This document shows positions 13,002 to 26,117 of a stretch of DNA of 64,000 bases, piece after piece; within the stretch, counting starts at the first letter, position 1, and each line of letters starts with the position of its first letter. The stretch is from Doris montereyensis (lineage: Eukaryota > Mollusca > Gastropoda > Nudibranchia > Dorididae). Both the position numbers and the translations under genes were made by a program. Below the pieces are notes generated by a model. It was not told the origin of the DNA. It did no database searches and saw nothing but the letters and a program-made list of their open reading frames with translations. The stretch covers positions 136,001 to 200,000 of the forward strand of contig JAXRKP010000848.1 of NCBI GenBank assembly GCA_037039925.1, written 5' to 3'.

Positions 13002-14066
13002 GTTGTGTTGATGACGGCTGATGCTGATTTACAAAACACTAAATTACAGAGATGTATTCTTATTCAAGATCTAGATCTAGACATCTAGATTCTAGACTAT
13101 GATCTAGATCTAGATATGCGTTTTACTTTTAGTAAGTTTAAAAACTAAAAAGCTTCCAAGCAATACGAGTAAGAAGGAAATGACAATAATATACCACAAA
13201 TATCAACAACAAATCTAGATTCAACATTTGAGTAAACAGCCTGATAACGTGCCGGCCAATGTTGAGGGTTTGTGAGGAATAGATCTAGATCTAGATCTAT
13301 TAAGCTAGGCCTAGGCCTACTTAACTTAGCAATAAGCTGATCACGCCTGCCTCAATGTTGTAAAACCTAAAACCGAAACGAATTTATTTTACGGAAACGG
13401 AAACCCCTTCTGCCTCGTATATTGTGCATTGGTATTGACTTATTTTGTGTGAAATTATTATAAAACTTTACACTTAAGTCTCTTCGTCTGTTAAAATGAC
13501 TTATCAAGCTCAGTCTGCAAAAACCATAATGTCATAAACAACTTACAAACTATGAAATATGCATCAGTGTGTACAAATTCATTTTTAAACTTAAAATAAA
13601 ATAAAATTGTCAATCTAAAATTGCGAACAAAAATATGCTACTTGCCAGATGGACTAATCTTTGGATCAAAACAAGACCAAACCGCGGCTTATGAAATCAA
13701 TGTGACGTTATTCATTTATGATCACGGTGGTATTCAATTTATTTTCTTTTTACATTTTGAGGGCGAAACATAAAGGGTTTTTAGAGATTCCATTTCAAGT
13801 TCAAGTAAATTTGTTGTGAAAATAATCCCCAACAGTTTGAAAACGTGTTTTAAAAGATCACAAAGTGAGATCTTGAGGTCAAGGAAGAAAATTAGAATAC
13901 AATATAATCTAGATCTAGATTAGATCTAGATCTAGATTTAGATCTTTCTATCTTATCTAAGAAGATATCGATCTAGACAGATCTCTAGATATAGACAGGC
14001 TGGAGTTTTCTATTTCTACACATTGTTAATGGCATGAACATAAAATATCTAAATCTAGATCTAGCT
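12575..14066. repeat. Scattered (AGATCT)n palindromic clusters
   Basis: Short runs of AGATCTAGATCT occur at 12577-12596, about 12880-12910, 13063-13114, 13279-13300, 13905-13945 and 14046-14066. Each is self-complementary. Similar runs occur at 29690-29704, 37292-37315, 37783-37803 and 38890-38902. Confidence 0.8.
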
Positions 14067-14094
14067 CTCTCACCCTCCCTCTCTCTGCCCTCCC

Positions 14095-14247
<153 letters not shown>

Positions 14248-14315
14248 CTTCCTCCCTCCCTATCTCCTCTCCCAGTGTCCCCCATCCGCTCTTGTTATCT
14301 TTTTCTTTTTCTGCC

Positions 14316-14527
14316 TCAGAGCATTACAAATATAACTAAACTTTATGACATGGCCTCTGTCTACGTTGATTTATCTTAAGGCCAGCGACAAGTGACCTTT
14401 TAGTTAACGGAGTGTTTATTGGCCCACATGGGCCAAAATATCCCTCGTTTCTTATTCGCCCACAAAAATTGCTACCCCCCTCAGAGCATTACAAATATAA
14501 CTGTATTAAACTTTATGACATGGCCTC
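14316..14527 (+). repeat. Direct repeat upstream of RAD51AP1
   Basis: CCTCAGAGCATTACAAATAT and CTTTATGACATGGCCTC occur at 14316-14356 and again at 14479-14527, with a 4-5 base insertion in the second copy. Confidence 0.8.
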
Positions 14528-14769
14528 CCACGGTGCTTATGACGTTACGGATTTCAATTCTAGTTACGTTCAGCTAATAATCCAACGAGTGGTTAGTGAC
14601 TTTTAAAAGTGACCGTTTTTAGTTAATTATGGTCCAATAAAATTAAATCAAAATGATCTTGATCTAGGTAAGGGCCAGTTTGGCTTTATAAACTATAGTT
14701 ATATCCAATAAAATAAATCAAAATATATATAGGTCTTCTTACTGTTCAACAGAGTCAGTTCCTTTGAGA

Positions 14770-17700
14770 ATGGCAGAAAGAAAATCATCCAGGTAAGCTC
14801 TCAAAAAAACAAAACACTGAGACATTTTGTGCATTTATTATACACACATACTACCGCCAGACAAGATAAAGAGGATTCCTTTGATGGGATTGACCATTGT
14901 CACTAAATTGTGAAATATAGATTCAGGCTTTTAGTTAAGTTATACTGAGTAGTTTAGCTGGTGACAAAAAGCGAATCTTGAAAAATAGTGTGAAAGATAT
15001 TATATTGAATTTTCATACACACACACACAGATTAGAGTTAATATCTTACTTTCAAATAGTATAGTTATAATGTAGTAATCATCATCTATAATATTCTATA
15101 CAGCTGCCCAGAAAATAAAATCTTTTTTTATTATTTCGTCTTTATGCAGGTCTCGCAAAGCTGTGAAATATGCTGGATTGGATGACGAATCAGATGGTGA
15201 GTAGATTATGTTCTATGGTTTGATTGAGAAAATGTATGATTATTATACTTAAGTCAGTTTAAACATGTTTCGTCTCAGGAATAAAAAAAAATACAATCCT
15301 CAAAAGATTTTGTCTTAATATAGATTTTAATGTACACACTCAAACCTTACTAAATGTGAATTAATTATAACTAAATATATTGTAAAATGTGATTTGTTAT
15401 AGCCAGCATGCATCACCACCTCCTTCTCCCAAGTGATGCAAGCAGGTAAAATCTAGTTTGACTTAGAATAGGGAAAGATTTCCATAGCCGGGCACAAGCA
15501 AGGAAAATAACTGAGAAAAAAGTTGGGGGTAAAAAAAATAAAAGAAGGCTCCATTGCAAAAGAGTGCTTCATAACTGTAGTCATTTTCCACAATCTGGCA
15601 CAGCGTGGGACTAAGTCAACGGACAGTTCCTTTGAACACGAGCAATTCAAATATCACTGACAAGTGTCAGTGTGACATATCGGACTGGGACTTAGCATTG
15701 ATTCCAAAGTTTCTGACTTTGTTTTCTCTAATATTAGTATGACCTTATTGTGAAACTCAGTGTTTGCACAGATGCTGTATAATAATAAATTTCCCTTTCG
15801 TAAAATCTGTCACAATTCCTAAACTTTGAATACGTGTTACATTTGATATATTTATAGCATTGATAGTGCATTGCATGACACTAATAATTACAATTATTTT
15901 ACATCTTCCTCATCATTAGGAACACTGCCAAATTGAAAGACACTGGGTCAAGATATATGTATTGGTATATATTTATTCATGCAGGTCTCTTTTCTTCAAC
16001 ATAATTTTACACTGCTTTTATCTGCAAATATTAATTTTTTGCTTGTTTGGGAGGCAGGGGCGGCATTGACATTACCTCTACTCTTGTCAGTGTCATGATT
16101 TTCACTCTAATTATAGACTAACTTTTGTATGATTCATTGTAAAGCCAATATTTTGTACATATATATATATATATTTATCATTTATACATGTCATGTATTT
16201 AATCTTCTTTTTCTCCGGTAGATGATTTTGCTGAAGCAAAGCCTTCAAAATCAAAGAAGCAAAAGACAGTAGAAGATGACAAAAACAAACCGAAACAGAA
16301 CCCTATTGAAGATAAAATGGAGAATCTTTTGCCATCAGATGAACCCAGTTCTATCAAAAAGAGGTTTGAATTTAGTCATCTCGCTAAAACTATAGGATAG
16401 AAAATAAAATGGAGAAACTTTTTCCATCAGATGAACTCAGTTCTATTAAAAAGAGGTTTGAATTTAGTCGTCTTGCTAAAACTATGATAGAGTCGGGTGG
16501 CTTTAGAGCACATATTTGTTGTAGTTTATCATGATCATGAGGGGTCTGTCAATGGGAACTAGATTCAGGGTGACGAAGTTACCCGACTCCACCCTAACTG
16601 ATGGTTGAAAACGTCACTACAGGCACTATTTTTTGTTGTTGTTTTAGAATGATATTAGTTATGTGACATGACAGAACATCAATCTATTAACGCTATGAAA
16701 AGTTTCCATTTTCATGTCAAGCTTAGAAGGTGAATCAAGCATATGATGTTAAATTTTAAAGTAGTCTGCTTCTTTGGGCAGGCAAAAAATTTAATGTGTC
16801 CTCCTGTCCAAGAAATGTTTTCATGTGTTCATTTAGATTAATTAAATTTCTATTAGTTTTCTTCTTATTTTTACACTAGGTGTGTTTACAAAATAAAGCC
16901 ACCATTCAGAGAGTTTCTCCTTGAATACATTTACAGATTTGGTTTAGCTCACAGTGCGGAACAATTAAATCTCATTGTCTCAAGTCTCATTGAGACAGAT
17001 TACATTGTTAAAAGTTGGAAAAGAGATTTGTCACCGTCAACATTCAAGGTGTAAAGTAAAACCATTATTTTTAGCGATACATTCGTTTGTAACTTCTAAG
17101 TATGATTTGATGTTCTCCCCAATCATTTTCATTTTTTTACTTTTTATAAATCTTTTTGTCTTTTTTTGTTTCACTCCATTTGATCTATTGCTTTTTAAGG
17201 AAATATGAACTCGTTTTTCGTGACTGTTAAATTTTTGTTTTGTAATATGATTTGTTCATTTTTGTTTGAAATTGAAAGAAATGATAATAAATAAGTCCAT
17301 ACAGCAGGGGGGAAAAGATCAGAAAAAAAAATTAAACAAAAGCAGTTTTTGTTCCCATTTTATGATTTATGACATCTGTGTGTCATGCCTTGTGATCTCT
17401 GACAAATGATTTTTGAGTTGTGACTTGTGACATCGCATTCTCTGTTTATTGAGTGTCGGGTCACTATCTATCAATATCATGACTTCGACTTTGTAAGGTG
17501 ATCTTTCCTTAGCTTTTGCTGTTTATAACGTCAATCAGAGTTTGTCATTAGTCTCAAACATAAAAATTAGGTAGTCTATGTGGCAAAGTTAATTTCATAG
17601 TTTTAGTATTATAAGAAAGAAGTTATTTTAATTTTTAATTTTCATTTATTTGAATGCTCAACTGTGAGTGTGAGTCTAATTTGACTAGGACAAGTCATTT

Positions 17701-20564
17701 TTGACATCTTGTTTTTCCTTCTATCTTTGCCTTTCACAGGAAGTCTGTGACTGATAGACTATATGAAGATGAACTGAAAGAGGCATTGCAGTTGTCTATG
17801 TTTGAAACATCAGGAAGTGAAAGTCATAGCGAGGCTCCACTTGGTAGGTTTATGAGAAGGTCCGAGAAATGATAACGGTTGAAGATTTAACTCTCTGGGT
17901 GCTATTCCCGCAACAGTAGTGGGCAGCCTGATTATAGTGTCAGTGCTACTCCCGCGTTGTCTGCCATTCTCGTGTCCATAGTGACCAATTCAATTGATTT
18001 TGACCATCTGCATTATTTGATTGTTAATTGTTTCTGAGACCTATCCCTAGTTAGCTGAATTTTGCATCAAGTAGACAAAGTCTGATGATAGGTTTAGCAA
18101 TTGAGGGCTGCGATATTGAGCCAGAAAGTGATGAGAATGCTGACGTTCTGCTAGCTTTAAATTAAACCAGAAAGTGATGAAAATGTTGATTCTGCTAGCT
18201 TTAAACCAGAAAGTGATGCATATACTGAAGTTCTGCTAGATTTAAAGGAAGAAAACCTTGATAGACGAAGGCTTACATAGATTTAGATGTTACAGAACCA
18301 TCTATTAGGGCCACAAGCCCACCTCACCTCTAGTAAGGGGCGTGACTAATCTAGACCTAACTAGACATAAAATGACTCCATCTGTTACCTGCTGTGGATG
18401 GATGAGGAGGGAGGTGAAGCAGGAAAGACTAACTGATAGTACGTAAGGTTATCCAGATGGCTTTTCCTTTACAACCAAATTTGAGATAAGTGTTGAATTC
18501 TTTCTTCCACTATTAATTATATACTTTAAAAAAAATTCATGAAGATGAAGGAAAATGACACACCAACAGTTTTTTTTTGTGAATACAATAAATACTCTAT
18601 GTTACTTTTTCTATGCCTGTATTTTATGTTTTTGTACTGAAAATCTTCTGTTATGACAATGCCATTGTTTCTGTATAGTTCTTAAGTTTATTCATTTTCA
18701 AAAAGTGACCTGTGGTCAAGGGGTTATCAAGCTGTCTTTCTAAAACAAATACAAAATTCAAAGGCACACTCTTACATAAATAGATAAATAACAACACCTG
18801 AATGTTTAGTTCAATCATTCCAATATTAAGCAGTGAGAATATATTTTTGGAAGAGGCCCAGCACTCAAGGATTTTGCTTTTTCTAAAGGGCCAGCACTCA
18901 AAGGGTTAAATCATCTCATGTCATATTATGATAAAGAGTGTGATTGTGATACTTATTTTTGTGCCACCTCAGACTCGGCTGTTTTTCTAAAAAAAAAAAT
19001 TGACCCAATTTCATGGAGGTTTTTGATTTGATTTGATTTTACCCACATTCACAACTTAGGTGATCTCTGGGGTATAGGTCGGAATTTTAATTTTAATTAA
19101 ATAATTCTTTGTCACTTGTGCTCTCAGATACGTCCACATCATCCACCCCAACTCTTGCCAACAATGTGCAAGTAGAAGTGGAAGTAGAATATTTAAAGGC
19201 ACCAGACCTTACCAGTGTCAAAGAGGAAGATTTGCTATCAAAGAAGGAAGAAAACTCATCCTTTGATGAGGAACCTCCACCTCTCCTGCCATTGAATCCA
19301 TCTACGATTGGGACAGTCATGGATGAAAGAATTGAATGTGTGGCCGATAAAATAGAAGAGCCCACAAGGGGACGTCGCCAACAGCGTAAAGTGACGAAAA
19401 GAAAAGTTATTATTGATGATGATGATGATGATGCGTCGGGAGGTAAACTTTCTTTCATTTTTATTTACTTGGTCACTTTTAGATAAATTTAGTGGTATTG
19501 CTATCATAGATTTCAGTGTATCAAGGTTTTATTTTTTCCTCTTGAGTAGTTTCATTATATCAAGCAATAGGAAATAATTAATGCACTGAAAAACGTTCAG
19601 GGAAGATGGGATTTCATAGAGGATACAAATTGTTATGTTTGTCAATATTACAAATCCATTTTCAGATTTCAATGACAGTATTGAGTATTGACACTTGGAA
19701 GATTAAAAAAATCATCATTGAATCATTTTATCTAAAAACGATTTTCACTAAATTGACTTTGAATGATGTGGCTATATTTATTCATTATTATAAGCGTTTG
19801 CAAACTTTCCTGTGTGAAATATGACTACAATTATTTGATCCCAAGGTTGTGCTGAATTTTTTTCTCCCTCAGATGAAAGTGATTTTAACCCAGGAAATGG
19901 TCCTGATAATGACAGCAGTGATGATGAAGAGGAAGGGGACGAAGAAAAATTTTCACCAGACGATGATGACAGTGATTTTGATGATAGACGGAAAAAAGAA
20001 GACAAAAAGTTGAAAGAAAGAAATCTTCTCCTAAGACGGTTGACAAAAGTTTAAAGGGCAAAGCTAAAGTTACTAAACCTACAAAAGTCTGCAGTGAGGA
20101 ATTCAGTAAACGGTGTGTGTTTATAATGCTTATGACTCATTGCCAAAAGGTAGAGCAAAAGGGGGACATTTGAGTTATAAACATGAATGGCTTAAATGTG
20201 CTTGTTTTTAGCTTCTGTGGATGATTTTAACCCTGGCATGCCTGACACAAGGCTGTGAAGGCACAAATTGCTTTGTTAGCAAGCTTTTGGAGTTGAAATA
20301 TGGTGGTCACTGATAGGAAAATTCATTTATTTTATCTAAATCATGGATTCGAAAGTCAATATGAAATAGTGTGAAAGGATAGATGAAATTTTACTTTTTA
20401 CATTGCCTTTGGTGTAATGTCAAGTTCAACAGTAGGATTCATCTTAAGTATCTTTACTAAGAAATTATTAGACTAGAAGGATAGATATTTATTGTAGGCA
20501 TATGTTTTCCTTGTGTGACATCCTGATTACATTTGCAAGTCTACCTCACACAACTGACTTTTGT

Positions 20565-20601
<37 letters not shown>

Positions 20602-23600
20602 CTAAGACAGGGCTCTGCAATAACTGCCTTGACGGTTTATCAACTCCATTTCATCATCAAAACTTCAATTTCAAAAATGATTTGCACCAATGTTTACAAA
20701 CCTTGATATTTTAGTCAGTTTCTTTGTTATATGTCGATATATGTAATGATGGCTTAAATTTGAGTGTTTTTTGTTCTCAATAATTCCATCTCAAGATGTG
20801 CGGAGACACCCAAGGAAGCTAACAACAGAAAACCTCAAGGTCCAACGCTCCTCGTCCTGTGTCACTGTCAGTAAGGTCTCGCCAGTCCTCAATTCACCGC
20901 ACACGTCATCGTCACCAGTTTCGCACAATGAAAACAACACCCACTATGAACTCAAAACTCAAGGCCGCTGTGGCATCGCCTTCAGCCTCATCAAGCAAGA
21001 GACCAGCAGAGAAACTTTCTCAGTCGTGGAAGGCTCCTGGTAAAGTCACTTGTCATTTGGGTATTGTTATTTTAGTATCACTTACTTACAAATATTTTAA
21101 AGAATCTTGTTTTCTATAGTGGACTAACTGTAGTTAAATATGCTAAAACTTAAGCACATACAGTCCAACCCTCTTATATCGACATCACTGGGACCAACAA
21201 ATTTTGTCGATGTATCAGAGAAACCAATAAAATAAAGAGACACCACCAAAAAGTCATAATACATCAATCGAAGGTAATTTGTGGCCCTAAAAAGGATCGT
21301 TTTTGAAAGAGGGTGAGAGCATTGCTGGCTTCTATTTTACTGGTGTGAAGAAGTCATGCATTTTCATTGGCTTTGATTGGTCCAGTGCATGGGATTTCAT
21401 TGGTCGAAGAGCATGCATTTTAATTGGCTTTGATTACTCCAGGGTGCAGTATTTTCTTGGTCTACAGGCATGTTTTTCATTTGCCAATTCTTGGCTTTCA
21501 CTAATCGATTTACCGGCCATCGACGGACATTTGTGTTGTCTGTAGACTGATTATTGTCTGCACCGACAAAACCGGGAAGTCGATATGAGGGGTTTTGAGT
21601 CGAATTTACGTAAAAATATCAGTGTTTTTTTAGTAATAATATACAATATAAGGAAAAAAACGTGACTTTGATATGGCGTCGATATATGCATGATATCAAT
21701 ATGCGATGTTGATATATGTGGGTTGGACTGTAACTAGAAGTTGTAGATTTGATGAGCAATACAGATCATGCCAATGTCTAGTGGACAAAGCTTTGTCGAA
21801 CTGATGAATGAAATCAGGTGCATAAATACAAAATGTTGGTTCAAGTCATCAGGATGGGTCTTTCTTTGTTCCATCAAAATTTACCACATTCACCATATGT
21901 GGTGATGTCAGGGAAGTTGTGAGTTGATTTTAGATTGCTTTGTCAGTGCTGGTAAATGACGGACATGTTGTACACATGAGCCATTACTGCCCCATTATAA
22001 GCTCCTTTGAATTATTATGATTTGCCATTGTCTGATATTTCAAGGTCTGTAAGCATTTCTTGAGTTGTATTAGTTGTAAAACATGGCTGAACAATTGGTG
22101 TTTACTTGTGGAAGGTCAAGATTGAGAGAAAATGATGGCTTCATATTGAATTTTTCAGCATTTCACAGCAACACATTCAAAATTATCAGCCAGATAGAAG
22201 CTACCATTTGTCTAGTAAGTAAAGTTCCTCTAAGGCCCTTAAGGCCTATAGAGCGGAACTTATCCGCATAGAGCCGGAGCGTATCCCGGTTTCTATAGCG
22301 TGAAAGCGGAACAAATGACAATAATCACCTCCTGGCCATAACGCTAGTCTGGCGCAGGTTTTTATTCCCAAACTAGTGCTTGTACCCATTTGCACCTGGA
22401 TAGAGTGGGGAAAATGCGTGTTAAGTGTCTTTCCCAAGGAACACAACATCGAACCTGGCTTTGCTAGGATTCGAACTCGAGGACCTCATGACCCCCAGTC
22501 TGGCAGCCTAACCGCTCCAGCCATCGATGCCACACCATTTATCTAGAAAGCTTCAATTCACATAAATAAAAGTACAATTAAATTTTGTGATTGGTTAGTT
22601 AAATTTAGAAAATACAGTCATAGAAATGATGGTATCATCCCCACACCGGTTTACCAGTGACTATTTAGCAGCGGAAGAGTTGCCCCGCTTGACCAGTCTC
22701 TTCGGTTCAAAGGGTTAAAGACTTCATGGTATGATAATAATAAATCGTTTCTTTAGCGCACTATAGTATTAGCATAGGAGAAAACATGAGCTGAAAATTG
22801 ATAATCAATTATATAGTATTTTATAATGCTGTATTCAAGCACAATTTAATAGACTCTAGAATCTATAGTAGTTTTCGTTATAAATAATAGAAGTACATGT
22901 ATACTACCAAAATGGAGTCCATTTTTATGGAAAAAGTAATACCAGTGTTACTTATGTATGACCAAAGCTCCATGCTCAACTATTATTGGTATCAAAAACT
23001 GAAGGCATGGGGTTGGCAGCCTAATAGATATGCTGTCAGACTTTGGATCTATAGATCCTGGGTTCAAAACTTGACAATGCTAGGTCACATAATGCATTCC
23101 TTGGGAAAGAATTGAAAGATACTAATAGAAGCACTACTAATACTAATACTTCCTATAATTTGCCACTATACCTGGGTACAGATGAGCATGAATACCAGCA
23201 TCAATTGAGGAATAAAACTCTTGACAGACTAGCAGTAGTATCCTATCTCGGACAAGATGTATTGTGACTTGCTCAACTTTATGCTATAAATTATAAATAG
23301 GAAGTGGGATAACCTCTGGTTGAATAGGCCGTACTGGAATAGGCTGTACAGACCTAAAAGAAACTTAACATTAGTGTGAAAACTGAAATCTTGCAAATTT
23401 GTGCCTGATATTAAATTGTCATGAAATATGTAATTAATTAGTATTATGCTCTAAATGACCCTGTACCCTTGGGACTTGTCATTGTCAGAACCTTAGTGTT
23501 AGTTCACCTTCATTAGGGATCAGACTGATATCTGCTGTCCTGTAAACATGGATTGCTCTTCTTATCCTTAACACATAAATCAATTGAAAACAGGATTCAA

Positions 23601-23932
23601 ACCTCAAAGGATTACCTTGTTCTTGAATTCAGATTAACCTCAACTTTAAGTACTGGTAGTTTATTTTATGTATGTTTAGAAGAAACGAAAGGATAAACAG
23701 TTACTTTTCCTTCTTTCAGATATTCCAACACAGCCTTGGAATTGGAAGTAATGATTTTTGTTTATTCTAGGCAATTATGTGTCATGTTTCTCTTTCTTTC
23801 ACTTTCAGGTCTTGCAAGTGTTACTAAGAATGCTTCTGAATCACTAATGAAATCGCCTTCCTCGGGTTAAGATTGGGTCTGTCTCGGAATCAAAGCGTCA
23901 AACCACTTCATTCCAGTGTAAAAGTGTTATGA
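14770..23932 (+). CDS. RAD51AP1: RAD51AP1 (RAD51-associated protein 1), eight exons
   Basis: DNA- and RAD51-binding accessory factor of homologous recombination that stimulates D-loop formation. Exons: 14770-14792, 15150-15196, 16222-16363, 17740-17843, 19128-19442, 19873-20112, 20796-21039 and 23809-23932, all GT-AG with matching phases. The start is MAERKSSRSRKAVKYAGL, followed by an acidic DDESDDDF block (human DSDDDF). Exon 4 has RLYEDELKEALQLSM (human KLYQRDLEVALALSV). Exons 5 and 6 hold a basic RRQQRK stretch and acidic DESDFNPG (human EPDFAPG). Exon 7 ends in SWKAPG, at the position of the human KWVPPA motif. Exon 8 holds the RAD51-binding motif LRLGLSRNQSVKPLH (human LRLGLSRLARVKPLH). 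Frame breaks near 20015, 20848 and 23865 each fit one missing base; as written, TAA at 23868-23870 would remove the RAD51-binding motif. A candidate AATAAA lies at 24339. Intron 4 carries a piggyBac-type element and intron 7 a pogo-type element. Confidence 0.88.
15460..15725 (+). repeat. Dispersed repeat shared with 38585-38885, copy 1
   Basis: It shares AGGGAAAGATTTCCATAG, AATAACTGAGA, AGCAATTCAAA, CAGTGTGACATAT and TCTGACTTTGTTTTC in the same order as the copy in the SNRNP25-POLR3K interval. It lies in RAD51AP1 intron 2. Confidence 0.7.
16309..16490 (+). repeat. 90-bp tandem duplication spanning the RAD51AP1 exon 3 end and donor
   Basis: Copy 1 (about 16309-16399) holds the last part of exon 3, its AG|GTTTGA donor at 16363/16364 and about 30 intron bases. 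Copy 2 (about 16400-16490) repeats all of this at roughly 90% identity, including a second AG|GTTTGA at 16455/16456. Confidence 0.9.
17891..18905. mobile_element. Non-autonomous piggyBac-like element in RAD51AP1 intron 4
   Basis: It is flanked by TTAA on both sides (17887-17890 and 18906-18909). The ends are CTCTCTGGGTGCTATTCCC and, on the other strand, CCCTTTGAGTGCTGGCCC, a piggyBac-type terminal inverted repeat. Near 18100-18240 three repeated acidic PESDENAD-like segments resemble a transposase N-terminus. No catalytic domain follows. Confidence 0.8.
19024..19080 (-). mobile_element. SINE family B, 3' tail fragment
   Basis: The minus strand reads GAGATCACCTAAGTTGTGAA followed by AAATCAAATCAAATC, matching the family B 3' end only. 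It lies 50 bases before RAD51AP1 exon 5. Confidence 0.65.
19419..19437 (+). repeat. GAT trinucleotide run inside RAD51AP1 exon 5
   Basis: Six aspartate codons in a row give the start of the acidic stretch. It is a candidate length polymorphism. Confidence 0.7.
20562..20597. repeat. (CA)n microsatellite
   Basis: About 35 bases of pure CA repeat in RAD51AP1 intron 6. Confidence 0.9.
21161..21730. mobile_element. pogo/Tigger-like MITE with TA target duplication
   Basis: The left end CAGTCCAACCCTCTTATATC and the right end (minus strand) CAGTCCAACCCACATATATC are inverted repeats of about 26 bp. TA flanks both sides (21159-21160, 21731-21732). The interior has short repeats (CATTTTCATTGGCTTTGATT-like) but no transposase. 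It lies in RAD51AP1 intron 7. Confidence 0.82.
22217..22536 (-). mobile_element. SINE family A, copy 2
   Basis: On the minus strand it runs from GTGGCATCGATGGC with B box GAGTTCGAATCC through the shared GCAAATGGGTACAAGCAC core to an ACTTACT-type tail. It lies in RAD51AP1 intron 7. Confidence 0.8.
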
Positions 23933-24344
23933 TGATAAGGATAAAACATATAGAGATCCTACTGAGAAACTCAAAACTCACTTCACATTGGTTCTTAGGT
24001 CATCAGGAGGCCTAATGCAATTTGGCGACTTTGACTACTACACTTCGAGTGACAATTCTTATAATTACCGTACTATAACTATAATACAATCTGAGGAATG
24101 ATTCAGCAATGCTCTTTGCCTGTGTTAAGAAATAGAATTAATTTTTGATGTTCTTTAATGTTAAAGGATGGATATATAGTATCAGTGATTACTTTGGTGA
24201 AAGAAAAGACGACATGAAATCAATTCGAAATCGTTCTACCTAGCTGTGCGTTTTCCTGCATCAGACAGTGTAAAGGGCATTGTGCAGTGGTGGCCAACTG
24301 GGACAATTTAATGACAAAGGCACCTGACTATTATTAATAATAAA

Positions 24345-26110
24345 GTGAGCATGGCCCGGCAAGGTGATTGCTGTGATGTATTTCCAACGTTTATTGACCT
24401 TATTGAAATGGACCAACGATTCCTTATAAAAATACATTATTTTAGCTATTGATATTAGAATGTATCCCCTCAGCAACAATGATACCATTCAGACAACGTT
24501 TAGGAGTGAATGATATTTTTCCAAATTTTTAATTTTAAAAAATCAGTTGAAAATGGCGGCTTAGGTGAATGAAAATTCTACTCAACGAAGGTGAAGCAAT
24601 GACATTTTCGTAAATTAAACATAAATTCTAGTAGAAAATATCCCAAAATAAAAATGATCTTAGGATTGAGATCATGTAGAACCTCATGTAAAACATGGTT
24701 ACTACAAAACAAATGGCCTAACAGCATTTGGTGCACATAGAATGATCAACTCAGGAATTATAAAGATAGAGCTGCTTAACTATGTGCCATGACAAACCCT
24801 AAGGCTGCCACTGTATTGCTCCCAATTTGGTACAAATGGTGTGTTCAACGTGATTTTACATGTACAGTCCTTGCACTTGCATGCAATGCTGGGTGCTGGC
24901 CCTTTAAAAAAATGAAACCATTTTAGCCGTAAAAACAAAATCTCCGTAATATTAGAATGCATTTTCAGAAGGTGCTTGTTACATGTACCTATTTATGTAT
25001 GTGTATGTTTTTCAATTGTGTAATTTGAACAGACGGTTTGAATGATGTGAACCCTTGACCACAGGTCTCATTTTGAAAAATGAAACTAGTTTTGAACAAT
25101 GCAGAAACAGTGACATAATATTAGTTTCAGTTACACTGATATTTTCAGTACAAAAACATAAAAAAATACTGACCAAAACCAGATATAGAAAAATAGTTTT
25201 TAATTTATTGTATTCACAAGAACAAATAGTGTGTCACTGTTCTGTCTTAAGGAGGATTTTTTTTTTTATTATCCAATAGTGAAAAACATGATACAGAAAT
25301 TGTTAAAAATAAAATTCAACAGTCACAGTATGTCCCCAATCTCGACGTTGACTATTGTTGTACAATTGCAAAGAGAGTCTGTAGGAAAGTCTTCAATATA
25401 TTAAATCTACGTCACATACATGTACCATTTTAATAGTGTTGCATATTTTTTGTGTAAAAAGGGGGGGGGGGGGATGTTAAGATGTGAATAATGTTGATGT
25501 ATTGTTTATTGTTGCATTTTTTATGAGTTCCAACTAAAATTTGTTGTGTTGGTGAAATGTGTGTGCAACTTGAAAAGGAGTTAATAAACTATGTTTGTCA
25601 TTGATTAATTTGATTTACCGTATATAATCTGTAGACCTACATTTTTATTTCATGAAATGTTATTAAAGATATGTAATTTCCAATTTTATTTTTGAATTTG
25701 GAAATTCAAACTGTAATAAATTGATTATGTACAGATAACTTAATAAGGCAAATATATGAAGTTTCTTGATTCTCCCATCCTCTGTGTATGTTTTGTATGT
25801 TGTAATTGTATGTCTATTTCATAATGTGAAAGTATTTAAGACCAATGGAAAGTAGGGAGAGTTTGAATTATACATGTACTACTACTATGCGTGCATTGAT
25901 TACAGATTTGGCACAATCAGTTGTATTTTGTCCCTTTCAAAATATCCTGAGAAAGGTACTTTAATTTACTTAACCTAGCTTAGCTCTACTTTCCTGTATT
26001 TACATATATGAATAAGTATTTGGTTCTAACACCGAAACATTACACAGTAAACCTCAACATTAACAAGCTCGGGTCCAACAAGGTAATTGAAAATCCCTAA
26101 TAAATTATTT
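24345..26110. other. Intergenic DNA downstream of RAD51AP1
   Basis: Apart from one dispersed repeat (24535-24780) and a G run at 25460-25473, I see only AT-rich DNA with several AATAAA hexamers (for example about 25582). Part of it may be RAD51AP1 3' UTR. Confidence 0.4.
24535..24780 (+). repeat. Dispersed 250-bp repeat, copy 3
   Basis: It carries AAAATGGCGGCTTAGG, GAATGAAAATTCTACTCAAC, AAAATGATCTTAGGA and the terminal AACTCAGGAATTATAAAGAT. It lies just downstream of RAD51AP1. Confidence 0.7.
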
Positions 26111-26117
26111 TCCTGAA

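Noticed and set aside
22678..22717. Possible piggyBac end (TTAACCCTTTGAACC on the minus strand)
   Set aside because: No matching opposite end was found nearby.
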